DNA of 64,000 nt, taken from contig OZ241337.1 in NCBI GenBank assembly GCA_965200435.1, positions 1,922,001 through 1,986,000 of the forward strand, in the 5' to 3' direction. Source of the stretch: Bin75 sp965200435. Lineage in GTDB: Bacteria; Nitrospirota; Nitrospiria; Nitrospirales; UBA8639. The translations under genes were made by a program, and so were the position numbers. Shown here piece after piece: positions 24,239-33,344 of this stretch. Each line of letters starts with the position of its first letter. The first letter of the stretch is position 1. The notes below the pieces were generated by a model. That model was not told the origin of the DNA. It did not search any database and was given only the letters and a program-made list of their open reading frames with translations.

Positions 24239-25078
24239 ATGATGATGAAGCGGACGCTGGTCATTGCTGCGGGTATTTTCATGATAACGGGCGTCAATGG
24301 TGCCGTCATCGAGCGGGCTCACGCGGACAAGACCGTTGGGAGCAAGGATGGGGTGCCCATGGTGGTCATTCCCGCCGGTTCGTTTTTTATGGGTGTGCCC
24401 AAATGGGCACGGGACGGGGGGCTGGATGAATACCCCAATCACGAAGTGGAATTAGACACCTATGCCATTGACAAATATGAAGTGACCAACGGCCTGTATT
24501 TGGAATTCATTCGTTCGACCGGTCACCGTACCCCGTCGCATCCTACAGATCCGTCGAAAAATTTATGGCAGGATGGACTCATGCCGGAGTCCATTACGGC
24601 CTTGCCGGTGGTCAACGTGGATTGGTTTGACGCCGAGGCCTATTGTCGATGGGCGGGCAAGCGGTTGCCCACCGAAGCGGAATGGGAGAAGGCCGGCCGG
24701 GGGACCGATGATCGACGGTTCCCGTGGGGAAACGTCGAACCGACGCATCAGCACCTGAATTTCAACCAGTCCTGGCAGGGTGAAAAGACCCTGGTACCGG
24801 TGGGCATCTATGAGAAGGGCAAAAGCCCTTACGGGGTCTATGATATGGCGGGTAACGTCTGGGAGTGGGTCGCCGATTGGTATGATGCGACGTATTATGC
24901 CAGGAGCCCGCGTCGGAATCCTCAGGGACCCTCGACGGGGACCCGCCGGGTCATTCGCAGTTCCGGGTGGCAGGTGGAAACCCCACAGGTGAGAATTTTT
25001 ACCCGGGTTGCCAGCAATCCACTCGACCGGAATCATTCAACCGGGTTCCGGTGTGCCGTCACCCTTCCAACATCGTAG
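24239..25078 (+). CDS. Exported formylglycine-generating-enzyme-like (SUMF1/DUF323) protein
   Basis: A 279-residue protein. ATG 24239 follows GGAGG by four bases and starts a signal peptide (MKRTLVIAAGIFMITGV). The mature part has the SUMF1/FGE plan: MVVIPAGSFFMG, IDKYEVTNGLYLEFI, PVVNVDWFDAEAYCRWAGKRLPTEAEWEKAG (in family order), GVYDMAGNVWEWVADWY and a C-terminal GFRCA. True FGE active-site cysteines are not evident, so it may be a non-catalytic or differently acting relative that binds in the periplasm. A sulfatase-like enzyme lies at 12.3 kb, but a link is speculative. Confidence 0.85.
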   Translation: MMMKRTLVIAAGIFMITGVNGAVIERAHADKTVGSKDGVPMVVIPAGSFFMGVPKWARDGGLDEYPNHEVELDTYAIDKYEVTNGLYLEFIRSTGHRTPSHPTDPSKNLWQDGLMPESITALPVVNVDWFDAEAYCRWAGKRLPTEAEWEKAGRGTDDRRFPWGNVEPTHQHLNFNQSWQGEKTLVPVGIYEKGKSPYGVYDMAGNVWEWVADWYDATYYARSPRRNPQGPSTGTRRVIRSSGWQVETPQVRIFTRVASNPLDRNHSTGFRCAVTLPTS

Positions 25079-25417
25079 CCCTGTCAACACATGACGGAAC
25101 ACAGACAGACACCGTAGAAATTGTCGGTCGGATGAGCGAAGCGTCATCCGACAAAGGGCTGGGGATGTCGGGTTACGCCGATGCGGCTAACCCGACCTAC
25201 GGCCGCTACGGCGGCGGACCGGCCGGTACACCTTGCGTGAGATGGCGCCGCTACAGAAGAAGGGAAAAGGGGGCTGGAGGGCAGTCCAAGGGGGCGCCTG
25301 ATTTGTGAGGTAAGACCTGGTTTGACTGCAACACGGGGCATCGATGCGGAACAGTCAATGTTGTGGATGCACAAGCGGGTTCTCTATAATATATCTCCTT
25401 AAACGAAATACGGGCGT
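25079..25417. repeat. 339-bp repeat mosaic
   Basis: C motif at about 25081-25110, two opposing A palindromes at 25128-25202 (GGTCGGATGAGCGAAGCG and ...GCTAACCCGACCTACGG), and a half B hairpin near 25240. The last 100 bases, containing a TATAATATATC stretch at about 25385-25395, may hold the mtaB promoter. Confidence 0.7.
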
Positions 25418-26800
25418 ATGAAGAAAAAAGTTGCCTTTTACACGGCCGGGTGCCGTCTCAATCAATCAGAAACCGCCGTTCTGACCGACCGGTTTACCAA
25501 AATGGGTTACCAAACGGTGGCCTATGGCGAGCCGACCGACCTGCTTGTCCTGAATACGTGCAGCGTGACAGAAAACGCCGAGGCCGATTGCCGGAGGGTC
25601 ATTCGCCGGACGTTGCGCCACTCGCCGCAGGCGTTCGTCGCGGTGACGGGATGTTATGCGCAAACCGGGTTCAAGACGTTGCAGCACCTTCCGGGGGTGG
25701 ATCTCGTGTTGGGCAACCAATACAAAATGCTGCTGCCGGACTACTTGGAAAAGATGTCCCACGTGGACAAGCTTTCCTCAACCGTCGTCAGGCATTCGGG
25801 GTCCATGGGCAGGGAGGATTTTGTCCAGGATGGGGTAGGGGAGTATGCGACGACGCGCGCCAATTTGAAGATCCAGGACGGCTGCAACTTCATGTGTTCG
25901 TTTTGCCTGATCCCGTTTGCCCGGGGACGTGAACGAAGCCGGTTGACCGACGACGCGGTTCGAGAGGCTGAACGGCTGGTGGAACGGGGGCATCGGGAAC
26001 TGGTCCTGACCGGGGTGAATATCGGGCGATTCACGAACGGGTCCGGAGGGCTTCTCGACCTGATTCAACGGTTGGAATCCATCCCGGGATTGGCCCGTAT
26101 CCGTATTTCTTCCATCGAACCGACGACCATCTCTCCCGCACTGCTCGAGTATATGAGCACCTCCCGGAAACTGTGCCGGTTCTTGCATGTCCCCTTGCAG
26201 AGCGGGGATGACGAGATTCTGTCGGCCATGAACCGTCGCTACTTCGTAAAAGAATACCGGGCCTGGGTGGAACAGGTCGTGCAACAGATACCGGACGTCT
26301 GTGTGGGAACCGATGTGCTCGTGGGATTTCCCGGGGAAACGGATCGCCAATTTTCCGCGACCTGCGAACTGGTTCGGGATCTGCCGTTGGCCTATGCCCA
26401 TGTTTTCAGTTATTCCGCTCGGCCAGGAACGCCGGCCGCCCGTTTGGGCCATTCTGTGCCGCCGGCGGGCATCAAAACCCGGAACCGAGTGCTCTCACGG
26501 TTGTCCCGGATCAAGCGGGCACAGTTCTATCAACGGTTTCTGGACAGGGATTGTCTGGTGCTGTTCGAGTCAACCGGCAAGGATGGATTATGGACCGGCC
26601 TGACGGACAATTTCATACGGGTGGGCGTCGCCTGTTCCGACTCGTTGGCCAATCAGCTCCGGCGGGTCAGGTTGACCGGGGTCATAGAGCATTCGGCCTT
26701 GGGGACAGTGATGGATGAAGAGCAGCCGCCAGCAGGAAGATCCCCGGTTCCGGTGTTCCAGTCGTTTGCAAAGGAAGTCGTGGGTTTATCACCCACGTAA
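25418..26800 (+). CDS. mtaB: tRNA t6A37 methylthiotransferase MtaB
   Basis: Radical-SAM methylthiotransferase that turns t6A37 into ms2t6A37. The N-terminal UPF0004 domain has TAGCRLNQSE, NTCSVTENA and GCYAQ (three Cys for one 4Fe-4S cluster). The radical-SAM motif CNFMCSFC is near residue 155, and LQSGDDEILSAMNRRY follows. A C-terminal TRAM-like region is present. Length 460 is a little longer than usual. The CRLN signature separates it from MiaB (CQMN). It precedes miaB by 39 bases, an unusual side-by-side placement of the two paralogues. Confidence 0.92.
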   Translation: MKKKVAFYTAGCRLNQSETAVLTDRFTKMGYQTVAYGEPTDLLVLNTCSVTENAEADCRRVIRRTLRHSPQAFVAVTGCYAQTGFKTLQHLPGVDLVLGNQYKMLLPDYLEKMSHVDKLSSTVVRHSGSMGREDFVQDGVGEYATTRANLKIQDGCNFMCSFCLIPFARGRERSRLTDDAVREAERLVERGHRELVLTGVNIGRFTNGSGGLLDLIQRLESIPGLARIRISSIEPTTISPALLEYMSTSRKLCRFLHVPLQSGDDEILSAMNRRYFVKEYRAWVEQVVQQIPDVCVGTDVLVGFPGETDRQFSATCELVRDLPLAYAHVFSYSARPGTPAARLGHSVPPAGIKTRNRVLSRLSRIKRAQFYQRFLDRDCLVLFESTGKDGLWTGLTDNFIRVGVACSDSLANQLRRVRLTGVIEHSALGTVMDEEQPPAGRSPVPVFQSFAKEVVGLSPT

Positions 26801-26839
26801 CGAAAGCCCGCAGGACGCTGCGGCTTGAGGAGTTCTCCG

Positions 26840-28168
26840 GTGTCGTATCGCGTGTACGTTCAAACGTTCGGCTGTCAGATGAATGAGTATGATACCGAAT
26901 TGGTTCGGTCGCTGTTAAAAGACCGTGGGTTCGTGTTGACGCCGATGCCCGAGCAGGCCGACGTGGTACTGATGAATACCTGCGCAATCCGGGAGAACGC
27001 CCATAATCGGGTCTACGGCCATTTGGCCGAGTGGAAAGCGATGAAGCAATCACGGGACGTGGTCATCGGCGTCCTGGGATGCATGGCCCAGAATCTCAAG
27101 AAAGACTTGATGGAGTCGCAGCCGGTCATCGACGTGCTCGCTGGGCCGGATTCTTATCGACAACTGCCGGAACTGTTGACCAAGGCCCTGGAACGCCGTG
27201 AACGGTCGATGGCCGTGGATTTGTCGGAATACGAAACCTACGAAGCGATTCTTCCGGAGCGCACGCCCGGCGTCAACGCCTGGATTGCGATCATGCGGGG
27301 TTGTGATAATTTTTGCAGTTTCTGCGTGGTGCCGTATACCCGTGGGCGAGAACGGTCTCGCCCGGCGCAGGGGATTCTCGAAGAAACTCACGCCCTCGTG
27401 GCGCAAGGATATAAGCAGGTCACGCTTTTGGGGCAGAACGTCAATTCGTATCACAGCGACGGCGTCACGTTTGCCAGGCTCCTGGCGGACGTGGCCGAGG
27501 TTCCCGGAATCGACCGCGTCCGCTTCACGTCCCCGCACCCCAAGGATTTTCCTCCTGCTCTCATAGAGGTGGTGGCGCATCATCCTAACGTGTGCCGGCA
27601 GGTTCATCTTCCCCTTCAAGCGGGGAGCGACCGTATTCTCGACCTGATGGGACGGTCGTATACGCGAGCCGAGTATCGGGGCGTGGCGGCCAAAATCCGG
27701 GGGCAAGGGGATATTGCCCTCAGCACGGACGTGATTGCGGGATTTTGCACCGAGACCCACGAGGAATTTCTCGAGACCTATGAACTCATGCGGGAAATCG
27801 AATTTCAATCGGCCTATGTGTTCAAATATTCCGAACGAAAGAACACCATTGCCTATCGAAAATTTCCCGACGACGTTCCCGAAGCCGTCAAGTTGGAGCG
27901 GGTCACGAGATTGGTCGAACTCCAGCGAACGATTTCCGCCGGGAAAAACCGGCAATTGCTCGGAACGGAAGTGGACGTGCTGGTGGAAGGCAACGCGAAA
28001 AAATCGTCTCGGCAATGGATGGGGCACACGGAAAGCAACGTGACCGTGGTGTGGGACAAGGATGCCGCTCCGCTCGCCCTCGGAGACCGGGTCACGATCA
28101 GGGTTGAGGACGTCTCAGCCTCCACGCTTTTCGGGACCCCGGTATTTTCCCCGGCGTCCGTTGTCTGA
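26840..28168 (+). CDS. miaB: tRNA i6A37 methylthiotransferase MiaB
   Basis: Adds methylthio to i6A37 of tRNAs reading UNN codons. TFGCQMNEYD, MNTCAIREN and GCMAQ carry the three N-terminal Cys; radical-SAM CDNFCSFC is at about residue 153; the TRAM domain lies at the end. The GTG at 26840 is chosen because GAGGAG sits seven bases upstream; a TTG at 26825 gives five extra residues. Length 442 is normal. Immediately upstream is mtaB and 137 bases downstream is tRNA-Arg. Confidence 0.95.
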   Translation: MSYRVYVQTFGCQMNEYDTELVRSLLKDRGFVLTPMPEQADVVLMNTCAIRENAHNRVYGHLAEWKAMKQSRDVVIGVLGCMAQNLKKDLMESQPVIDVLAGPDSYRQLPELLTKALERRERSMAVDLSEYETYEAILPERTPGVNAWIAIMRGCDNFCSFCVVPYTRGRERSRPAQGILEETHALVAQGYKQVTLLGQNVNSYHSDGVTFARLLADVAEVPGIDRVRFTSPHPKDFPPALIEVVAHHPNVCRQVHLPLQAGSDRILDLMGRSYTRAEYRGVAAKIRGQGDIALSTDVIAGFCTETHEEFLETYELMREIEFQSAYVFKYSERKNTIAYRKFPDDVPEAVKLERVTRLVELQRTISAGKNRQLLGTEVDVLVEGNAKKSSRQWMGHTESNVTVVWDKDAAPLALGDRVTIRVEDVSASTLFGTPVFSPASVV

Positions 28169-28305
28169 CCCCATTTCGGCAATGCTCATTCGGCAAGGTT
28201 CTCACCGGGACGGTCAAGTTGACCGGCTTCGCAAGGACTTGTATAAGATGGCTGCCGGGAGCGAGTCTTTCCGGAGACTAGTGCCATCAGACGGCCAGAT
28301 CACGC

Positions 28306-28381
28306 GCGCCCGTAGCTCAATGGATAGAGCATTTGACTACGGATCAAAAGGTTAGAGGTTCGACTCCTCTCGGGCGCGCCA
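28306..28381 (+). tRNA. tRNA-Arg (anticodon ACG)
   Basis: Folds as a cloverleaf: acceptor GCGCCCG pairs with CGGGCGC, D-arm GCTCAATGGATAGAGC, anticodon arm TTGA-CTACGGA-TCAA with ACG, and T-arm AGAGGTTCGACTCCTCT. CCA is encoded (28379-28381). The A34 would be deaminated to inosine to read CGN codons. Confidence 0.95.
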
Positions 28382-28405
28382 TTCCAACGTTTCGTCCCAC
28401 GGACC

Positions 28406-29485
28406 CTACTCGTCGGTGTGCGCGGTGGGGTTGATTTGCCAGAGGCTCCAATCCACGGCTTCCCGGAGTTCCTGCATGAGAGGATCGTTCGAACGGGCGG
28501 TCCACGCTTTGAGAGCGAGTTGTTCCAGGGGTTCGAGTGACTTCATGTCTGGCGTCTTCCCGATGGCTCTCACGATTTCCGTCTGAACGCGAAGATGCAC
28601 GTCTGGGGCCTGCATCTTGGCCAGGAGAGGCGGCAGGATTTGGACGTTACCGCTGTGGGCTCCGATTTCACCGAGCGCTTCCGCTGCGGCCGCTTGGATG
28701 TCCACTGATGGATCGGATAAGAGAGCGATGAGGGTTGGAATGGCAGGTTCGCCCATGAATCCCAAGGCGACCGTGGCAGGAGCAGCGAATTCGTCCCGGG
28801 TTCTGATCCGTTGAAGGGCTTGCAGCATGGTGTCTCCCGGCATGTGACCGGCGAGTGAGAGAATTTTGAGTATTGTCGCCTTATCGGTTTTGGGATCGGT
28901 CAAGAGGGAAGAGAGTCGCTCGGCCTGTTTCCATTCCGCTGCCAGATCGAGCGGGAAATCGCTTTCCCGCAATGCCTGCCCGAGGTGTTGCAACGCGAAT
29001 TGACCCGGTTCGTCGTGTCCGTTGGCGCGGGCTGCCTCCCACGCATTGTCGAACGTGGTGCGTACCTCATACTGCCAAGGCCCTTTCTGGTCGTCGAAAA
29101 AGTAGCTTAACTGACAGGCCGGTCCTTTCCAATTGCGAGAAGGCGCGCCGGGTTGCTGCATTTCCCCATCGGATTTCCTGACTCCCCTCCAGGACTTTCG
29201 CTCCTCACACTTCACCTTCAGGACGACGTCATGCGGCTCGCTCGAGGTCGTGACAACCGCGAATCCGGTGGCGGTCAGCCGGTCGGACGTCGCCTTCTCG
29301 ATAAGGACCGGATCGACCAATCCCCTTTCCGTCAGCGCGACCGGCTTGATGAAAATGGTCTGGATGCGTTGAAGCTGAGATTTCTGCTGTGCGTCAAAGA
29401 GAATTCGATTGGCGGAAACGTGTGCCGGAACGTAACAGGTTCCTATCAGCACGAAGCCGATAAGCCAGGATAATGAGGTGCGCAT
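28406..29485 (-). CDS. Exported HEAT-repeat protein
   Basis: A 359-residue protein starting at ATG 29485 with a signal peptide (MRTSLSWLIGFVLIGTCYV) and GGAG upstream; the frame runs further up but without protein-like content. The middle part (EVVLKVKCEERK-type strands and CQLSYFFDDQ) is a small beta domain. The C-terminal 150 residues hold several HEAT/PBS-type repeats (PTLIALLSDPSVDIQAAAAE; ILPPLLAKMQAPDVHLRVQ). Such proteins act as periplasmic scaffolds. Convergent to tRNA-Arg. Function not known. Confidence 0.8.
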   Translation of the reverse strand: MRTSLSWLIGFVLIGTCYVPAHVSANRILFDAQQKSQLQRIQTIFIKPVALTERGLVDPVLIEKATSDRLTATGFAVVTTSSEPHDVVLKVKCEERKSWRGVRKSDGEMQQPGAPSRNWKGPACQLSYFFDDQKGPWQYEVRTTFDNAWEAARANGHDEPGQFALQHLGQALRESDFPLDLAAEWKQAERLSSLLTDPKTDKATILKILSLAGHMPGDTMLQALQRIRTRDEFAAPATVALGFMGEPAIPTLIALLSDPSVDIQAAAAEALGEIGAHSGNVQILPPLLAKMQAPDVHLRVQTEIVRAIGKTPDMKSLEPLEQLALKAWTARSNDPLMQELREAVDWSLWQINPTAHTDE

Positions 29486-29580
29486 GGGTGCTCCATTCTC
29501 AAAGTCAGAACGCATCGTCCGTGGACATCTGCATACCAAGGGAAACATACGAAAAGCAAGGGAGGAAAAACAGAAGGGGA

Positions 29581-30207
29581 TTAACGTGGGTTGTTCCGGG
29601 AGCGTTGACGAATGTCCGGGGCCAGAGGACTTGTCAGAGTCAGGGTGCATTCGAGTCGCGGATTGTCCCGGTCCAGGGTTTTATACAGGTGAATTTCCAT
29701 AATGCGGTTGTCATTGAGACTCATGGCTTCACATAAGGCGTCTTGAGCGATTTTGAGCCCACCGTCAAGATCGCGCCGTAACAGTGTCGGAAAGTGAAAA
29801 TGGATCGTCAGGGCCAGGCAGTGTTCCTGTGCCGCACGCAAAAAAGCACGCCATTCGGAAGAGGGGGCGACAGCCATGAGCAACTGTCCGATGTTTGCTT
29901 TATAGCGACGTCCCGTTGCCGACAACACGCGACGTCCGTTGACCGTGGCGTATTGCCGGTTAATGCTGGGCGGGATGGGCAGGGTCATTGAAAGGGTGTT
30001 CCCGGTCAGAGAGAAATGCGTGGCATTTGGGGAGGTTTCGGCGAAAAGGCGAGGCCACTTGGGTTTTCTGCGAGATCCCGATGAAGCGTCAAGAGCAACG
30101 TTTCGCGAAAGTTGGTCGATGGAAACGCCGGCCGTCCGGCCTGGTTCGCCGAGATTGTTTTTCAAAACGTATGAGAGAAGGGTTGCTGGTCGGTCCGATG
30201 AGGGCAC
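29581..30207 (-). CDS. RusA-family Holliday-junction-resolvase-like protein
   Basis: The RusA core begins near residue 74: LPIPPSINRQYATVNGRRV, then LTIHFHFPT, RRDLDGGLKIAQDALCEAM and NDNRIMEIHLYK. RusA enzymes cut Holliday junctions and use conserved acidic residues in this DLDN-type region; here the motif reads RDLDGG, with Gly instead of the usual Asn. The 208-codon frame is longer than typical RusA (about 120-140), so the first 60-70 codons may not be translated; ATG 29988 is the best shorter start. RusA genes are usually phage-derived; here no phage genes surround it. Downstream of mraZ in the same direction. Confidence 0.72.
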   Translation of the reverse strand: MPSSDRPATLLSYVLKNNLGEPGRTAGVSIDQLSRNVALDASSGSRRKPKWPRLFAETSPNATHFSLTGNTLSMTLPIPPSINRQYATVNGRRVLSATGRRYKANIGQLLMAVAPSSEWRAFLRAAQEHCLALTIHFHFPTLLRRDLDGGLKIAQDALCEAMSLNDNRIMEIHLYKTLDRDNPRLECTLTLTSPLAPDIRQRSRNNPR

Positions 30208-30273
30208 GGGTACGATTCGCAGGTTGTGTAAAGAAATGCTCGTGGGCTGCCGGACCGTGGAATCACCGAGGGT

Positions 30274-30708
30274 CTAAAGAAGATTGAGCATTTTCCCAAG
30301 GCTATCTTCCAATTGCTCATCATGCTTCTTGAGATAGTGGCGCCATGCCGAAGGATTCCAGATTTCCAACCGGTGAAACATCCCCACGACCACGATTTCC
30401 AGGTCGTCTTCCAGCGGGATGACCTTTCTCAGTCGTCCGGGAATGAGGATTCTGCCCGTCTTGTCGATTTCAGAAGAGGAGGCCTCGGCCACGACGAAGT
30501 GCATGAAGAGCCGGCTCTGGTCTTCATCGAAGGTGTCTTTGACGCGCGCGAGGACTTTTTCCCACTCTTCAACCGAGTAGGCTGCCAACGGAAGATCCTG
30601 CCCCTTGACGAAAATCACGCGATCTCCCTCGATCTGCTCGCGTAAGGGAGTCGGTATGATGAAGCGACCTTTTTCGTCGAGTTTACAGTGATATTGTCCG
30701 GCAAACAT
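30274..30708 (-). CDS. mraZ: Transcriptional regulator MraZ
   Basis: A 144-residue protein with two SpoVT/AbrB-like halves: MFAGQYHCKLDEKGRFIIP at the start and a second SSEIDKTGRILIPGRLRK near residue 85, each with the DxKGR/DxTGR signature. MraZ normally sits first in the division/cell-wall cluster before rsmH and binds GTGGG-type repeats. Here the following gene is RusA-like and rsmH is absent, so it is an orphan copy or the cluster is split. The palindromic TAGAGA-AAAC-TCTCTA site lies 55 bases upstream. Confidence 0.92.
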   Translation of the reverse strand: MFAGQYHCKLDEKGRFIIPTPLREQIEGDRVIFVKGQDLPLAAYSVEEWEKVLARVKDTFDEDQSRLFMHFVVAEASSSEIDKTGRILIPGRLRKVIPLEDDLEIVVVGMFHRLEIWNPSAWRHYLKKHDEQLEDSLGKMLNLL

Positions 30709-30761
30709 GGTCCTCTTCCTTTGCAGAATCCCGAGTCTTGCCCAGTCTCAGGTATTTAGAC

Positions 30762-30785
30762 TAGAGAAAACTCTCTATAAAGTCA
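30762..30785 (-). promoter_or_regulatory. Palindromic site upstream of mraZ
   Basis: TAGAGA-AAAC-TCTCTA (30762-30777) directly abuts a TTGACT box on the minus strand (30780-30785). The arrangement suggests an operator within the mraZ promoter; the -10 is not clear. MraZ-type GTGGG repeats are not seen here. Confidence 0.4.
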
Positions 30786-30806
30786 AGGAGTGCCTCTCGT
30801 CCTGCT

Positions 30807-31571
30807 TTACGGCGCATGAGCAACCACCCTGGCCAGGGTCTGCACGTAGACGGCTTGTGCTCCGGCTTTTCTCAGCGCTTTGGCGCATTCATTGACCGTG
30901 GTTCCCGTCGTAAAGACGTCGTCCACAAGCAGCGCCTTTTTCCCTTCAACGGCGGCAGGGTTCGCCACGGCAAAGCATTTTCGAAGATTTTTTTAACGCT
31001 CGCGTCTCGTGAGAGACGTTTGGGGAAGGGTGGGTTTCGTTCGCCTGAGCACATCGGCAAGAACGGGCAGATTCCATTGTTTGCCCAAATGGTAGGCTAA
31101 CAGGAGGGCCTGATTGAATTCCCGTTCCCGGAGTCGATCGGGGTGCAACGGGACGGCGATCACCACGTCGACGTTCGTTGGCGCAGGGCTGGTTTGGGCG
31201 ATCAGGCGAGCGAGCGATGGTGCCAATTGAGTCTTGCCGCGGTACTTCAATAACCCGATGGCTTCCTTCAATGGCGATTGATAGGCATAAGGCGTCTAGG
31301 CCCGGTTATAGGCCGGGGGGTGCTTTCGACAGGACCCGCACACGTATCCGGGACGAAGCGCGTGCGGAGACGCAAAAGGATGGGCACAGCGATGGCAACT
31401 CGGCGAAAGGATCGGCGTAATATGATTCCAGCAGCGTTGACAGAAAAAGGGAATGGGGTCGTCATCGAGTGCCTTGTCGCACGTCCGACAATTCATGGGG
31501 AACACCACGTGGAGCAGTCGGCGAAGCAAGCGAGCGGTCATATTTTTCCGGCCTAGGGAACGAGCCCACAT
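30807..31571 (-). pseudogene. comF: comF (amidophosphoribosyltransferase-like competence protein) with two nonsense codons
   Basis: The frame is continuous in ComF content but broken by TAG (31296-31298) and TAA (30993-30995). Segment 1 has the zinc-ribbon (CRTCDKAL, CQRCW, CHRCAHPF, CGSCRKHPP). Segment 2 has YAYQSPLKEAIGLLKYRG, VDVVIAVPLHPDRLREREFN and KPTLPQTSLTRRER. Segment 3 has the PRPP motif ALLVDDVFTTGTTVNECA and a normal end at 30807. No indel is needed to read it through, so two single-base changes inactivated it. ComF is needed for DNA uptake in other bacteria, so natural competence may be lost. Confidence 0.88.
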
Positions 31572-31690
31572 CTCGGAAAAACTCTAGGATGCAGCCCACA
31601 CCCTGTCAACTCGTGTTGTTGGACGTTTTCAGCATGTGCTATAGGGAATCGTCATGACAAGGCTGCCTTCGCAGTATCGAGTGGGGTACG

Positions 31691-32392
31691 GTGTCTATAG
31701 TCACCTTGGAGCACGTCTGCAAAGTTTATGAACGGGGAGCAGTCACGGTGTCCGTCCTGCGGGACGTGGACCTCCATGTGGCTTCCGGAGAATTTTGCGC
31801 GATCATGGGTCCGAGCGGAAGCGGGAAAAGCACGCTTCTGAATCTGATTGCGGGACTCGACACCGTGACCTCCGGAGCCATTCGTCTTGACGATCAACCG
31901 GTTCACCGGTTTTCCGACGCAGAGTGGACCAGATATCGACGGGAGACGATCGGCATGGTCTTTCAGGCGTTCCATCTGGTGCCTGGGTTGACGGCCGCCG
32001 AAAACGTCGGACTGCCTTTGAAACTTCAGAAGATGTCTTCGGCCAGCATCCTGCAACGCGTCGGGGAGACGCTCGAGCGGGTCGGGGTCCAACATCGGGC
32101 CGGGCATCGGCCCTGGGAATTGTCCGGAGGGGAACAACAACGCGTGGCCCTGGCACGCGCCCTCGTCCATCGACCGCGTCTTCTGTTGGCGGATGAACCC
32201 ACGGGCAATCTTGATTCTCAGACCGCCCAAGAGATCGTGGCGCTGATCCGGCGCGTCTCCCGGGACACATCCCAGACCGTCCTCTTCGTCACCCATTCGG
32301 AATCGGCCGCGCGGGTCGGCGATCACGTGTACGAACTGCACGGCGGGCACCTGCATCAGTTTCCGATTGCCCGTGCTTCGGGAACGACGTGA
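31691..32392 (+). CDS. ABC transporter ATP-binding protein (YbbA/LolD/MacB type)
   Basis: A 233-residue ATPase: Walker A GPSGSGKST (residues 39-47), Q-loop VFQAFHLVPGLTAAENV, signature LSGGEQQR (about 143), Walker B LLLADEP (about 166) and H-loop VTHS. The segment after the Q-loop is typical of MacB/LolD/YbbA ATPases that partner with FtsX-type permeases. GTG at 31691 starts it. The matching permease is probably the large gene at 34.7-37.3 kb, but three unrelated genes intervene. Its stop is one base before pyrD. Confidence 0.88.
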   Translation: MSIVTLEHVCKVYERGAVTVSVLRDVDLHVASGEFCAIMGPSGSGKSTLLNLIAGLDTVTSGAIRLDDQPVHRFSDAEWTRYRRETIGMVFQAFHLVPGLTAAENVGLPLKLQKMSSASILQRVGETLERVGVQHRAGHRPWELSGGEQQRVALARALVHRPRLLLADEPTGNLDSQTAQEIVALIRRVSRDTSQTVLFVTHSESAARVGDHVYELHGGHLHQFPIARASGTT

Positions 32393-32393
32393 G

Positions 32394-33320
32394 ATGGATC
32401 TTTCGACCACGATTGCCAACGTACGTTTTCCCACCAGCCTGATGAATGCCGCTGGGGCCTTGTGCGTGACCCGGGAAGAACTGGAAGCCCTGGGCCGGTG
32501 TCGAAGCGGGGCGATCGTCACCAAGTCCATGACGACGTCTTTCCGTCAAGGAAACCCGGAACCCCGCTATTCCAGCTTTCCCGGAGGCTCCATCAATTCC
32601 ATGGGGCTTCCCAATCTGGGGTATCCGGCCTACGTCGACATCATTCCAGCCCTTCGGAGGTTCGGCAAACCCATCATCGCGAGCATCGCCGGGCTCAGTT
32701 CGCCGGATTTTCTCGAAGCGGCTCGAGCGATTACGGCGGTGTCGCCCGATCTCATCGAAGTGAATCTCTCCTGCCCGAACATCAAAGGAAAGCCGCAAAT
32801 CGGCTATGACGTGGAGGCCTCACGCTCGTTACTCCTGGCCTTGAAGGACATCGTCACCGTGCCGATGGGCGTCAAGCTGCCTCCGTATTTCGATCCGGTG
32901 CATCATGAAGCCACAGCCCGGATGTTACAGGATGTTGAAGTCGACTTCCTGTCGGTCATTAACTCCATAGGAAACGGGTTAGTGGTCGATCCGGACAAGG
33001 AGCGCGTGGTGATCAAGCCGAAAGGCGGATTCGGCGGGCTAGGCGGCCCCATGATCAAGCCCGTAGCCCTGGCCAACGTGCGGGCATTCTGGAAGTTGTT
33101 TGACGGCCGGATGCCCATCATCGGAACAGGGGGGATCGTCTCGGGCACGGACGTGTTCGAACATATTTTATGCGGAGCCTCCGCGGTACAGGTCGGAACG
33201 GCCCTCGTTGACGAAGGGGTCGGCGTGTTTCAACGGCTGGGAAGGGAGATCAGCGAACTCTTACAACGCAAAGGCTACGCCTCTCTCTCGGACTGTCGCG
33301 GAAGATTACAGGAACTCTGA
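32394..33320 (+). CDS. pyrD: Class 1A dihydroorotate dehydrogenase (fumarate type)
   Basis: A 308-residue TIM-barrel flavoenzyme: MDLSTTIANVRFPTSLMNAAG at the start, SMGLPNLG, the catalytic-Cys segment NLSCPNIKGKPQIGYD (class 1A signature), KGGFGGLGGPMIKPVAL and the FMN phosphate loop GTGGIVSGTDVFEHIL. Class 1A enzymes pass electrons to fumarate rather than quinone. ATG 32394 lies one base after the ABC gene stop. With pyrE at 22.4 kb it supplies de novo pyrimidine synthesis. Confidence 0.93.
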   Translation: MDLSTTIANVRFPTSLMNAAGALCVTREELEALGRCRSGAIVTKSMTTSFRQGNPEPRYSSFPGGSINSMGLPNLGYPAYVDIIPALRRFGKPIIASIAGLSSPDFLEAARAITAVSPDLIEVNLSCPNIKGKPQIGYDVEASRSLLLALKDIVTVPMGVKLPPYFDPVHHEATARMLQDVEVDFLSVINSIGNGLVVDPDKERVVIKPKGGFGGLGGPMIKPVALANVRAFWKLFDGRMPIIGTGGIVSGTDVFEHILCGASAVQVGTALVDEGVGVFQRLGREISELLQRKGYASLSDCRGRLQEL

Positions 33321-33344
33321 GGCCGCATTGAGAAAGACGGAAGC

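Noticed and set aside
31296..31298. Two separate short genes in place of comF
   Set aside because: All parts are in one frame and match one ComF protein in order; no ribosome-binding site supports restarting.
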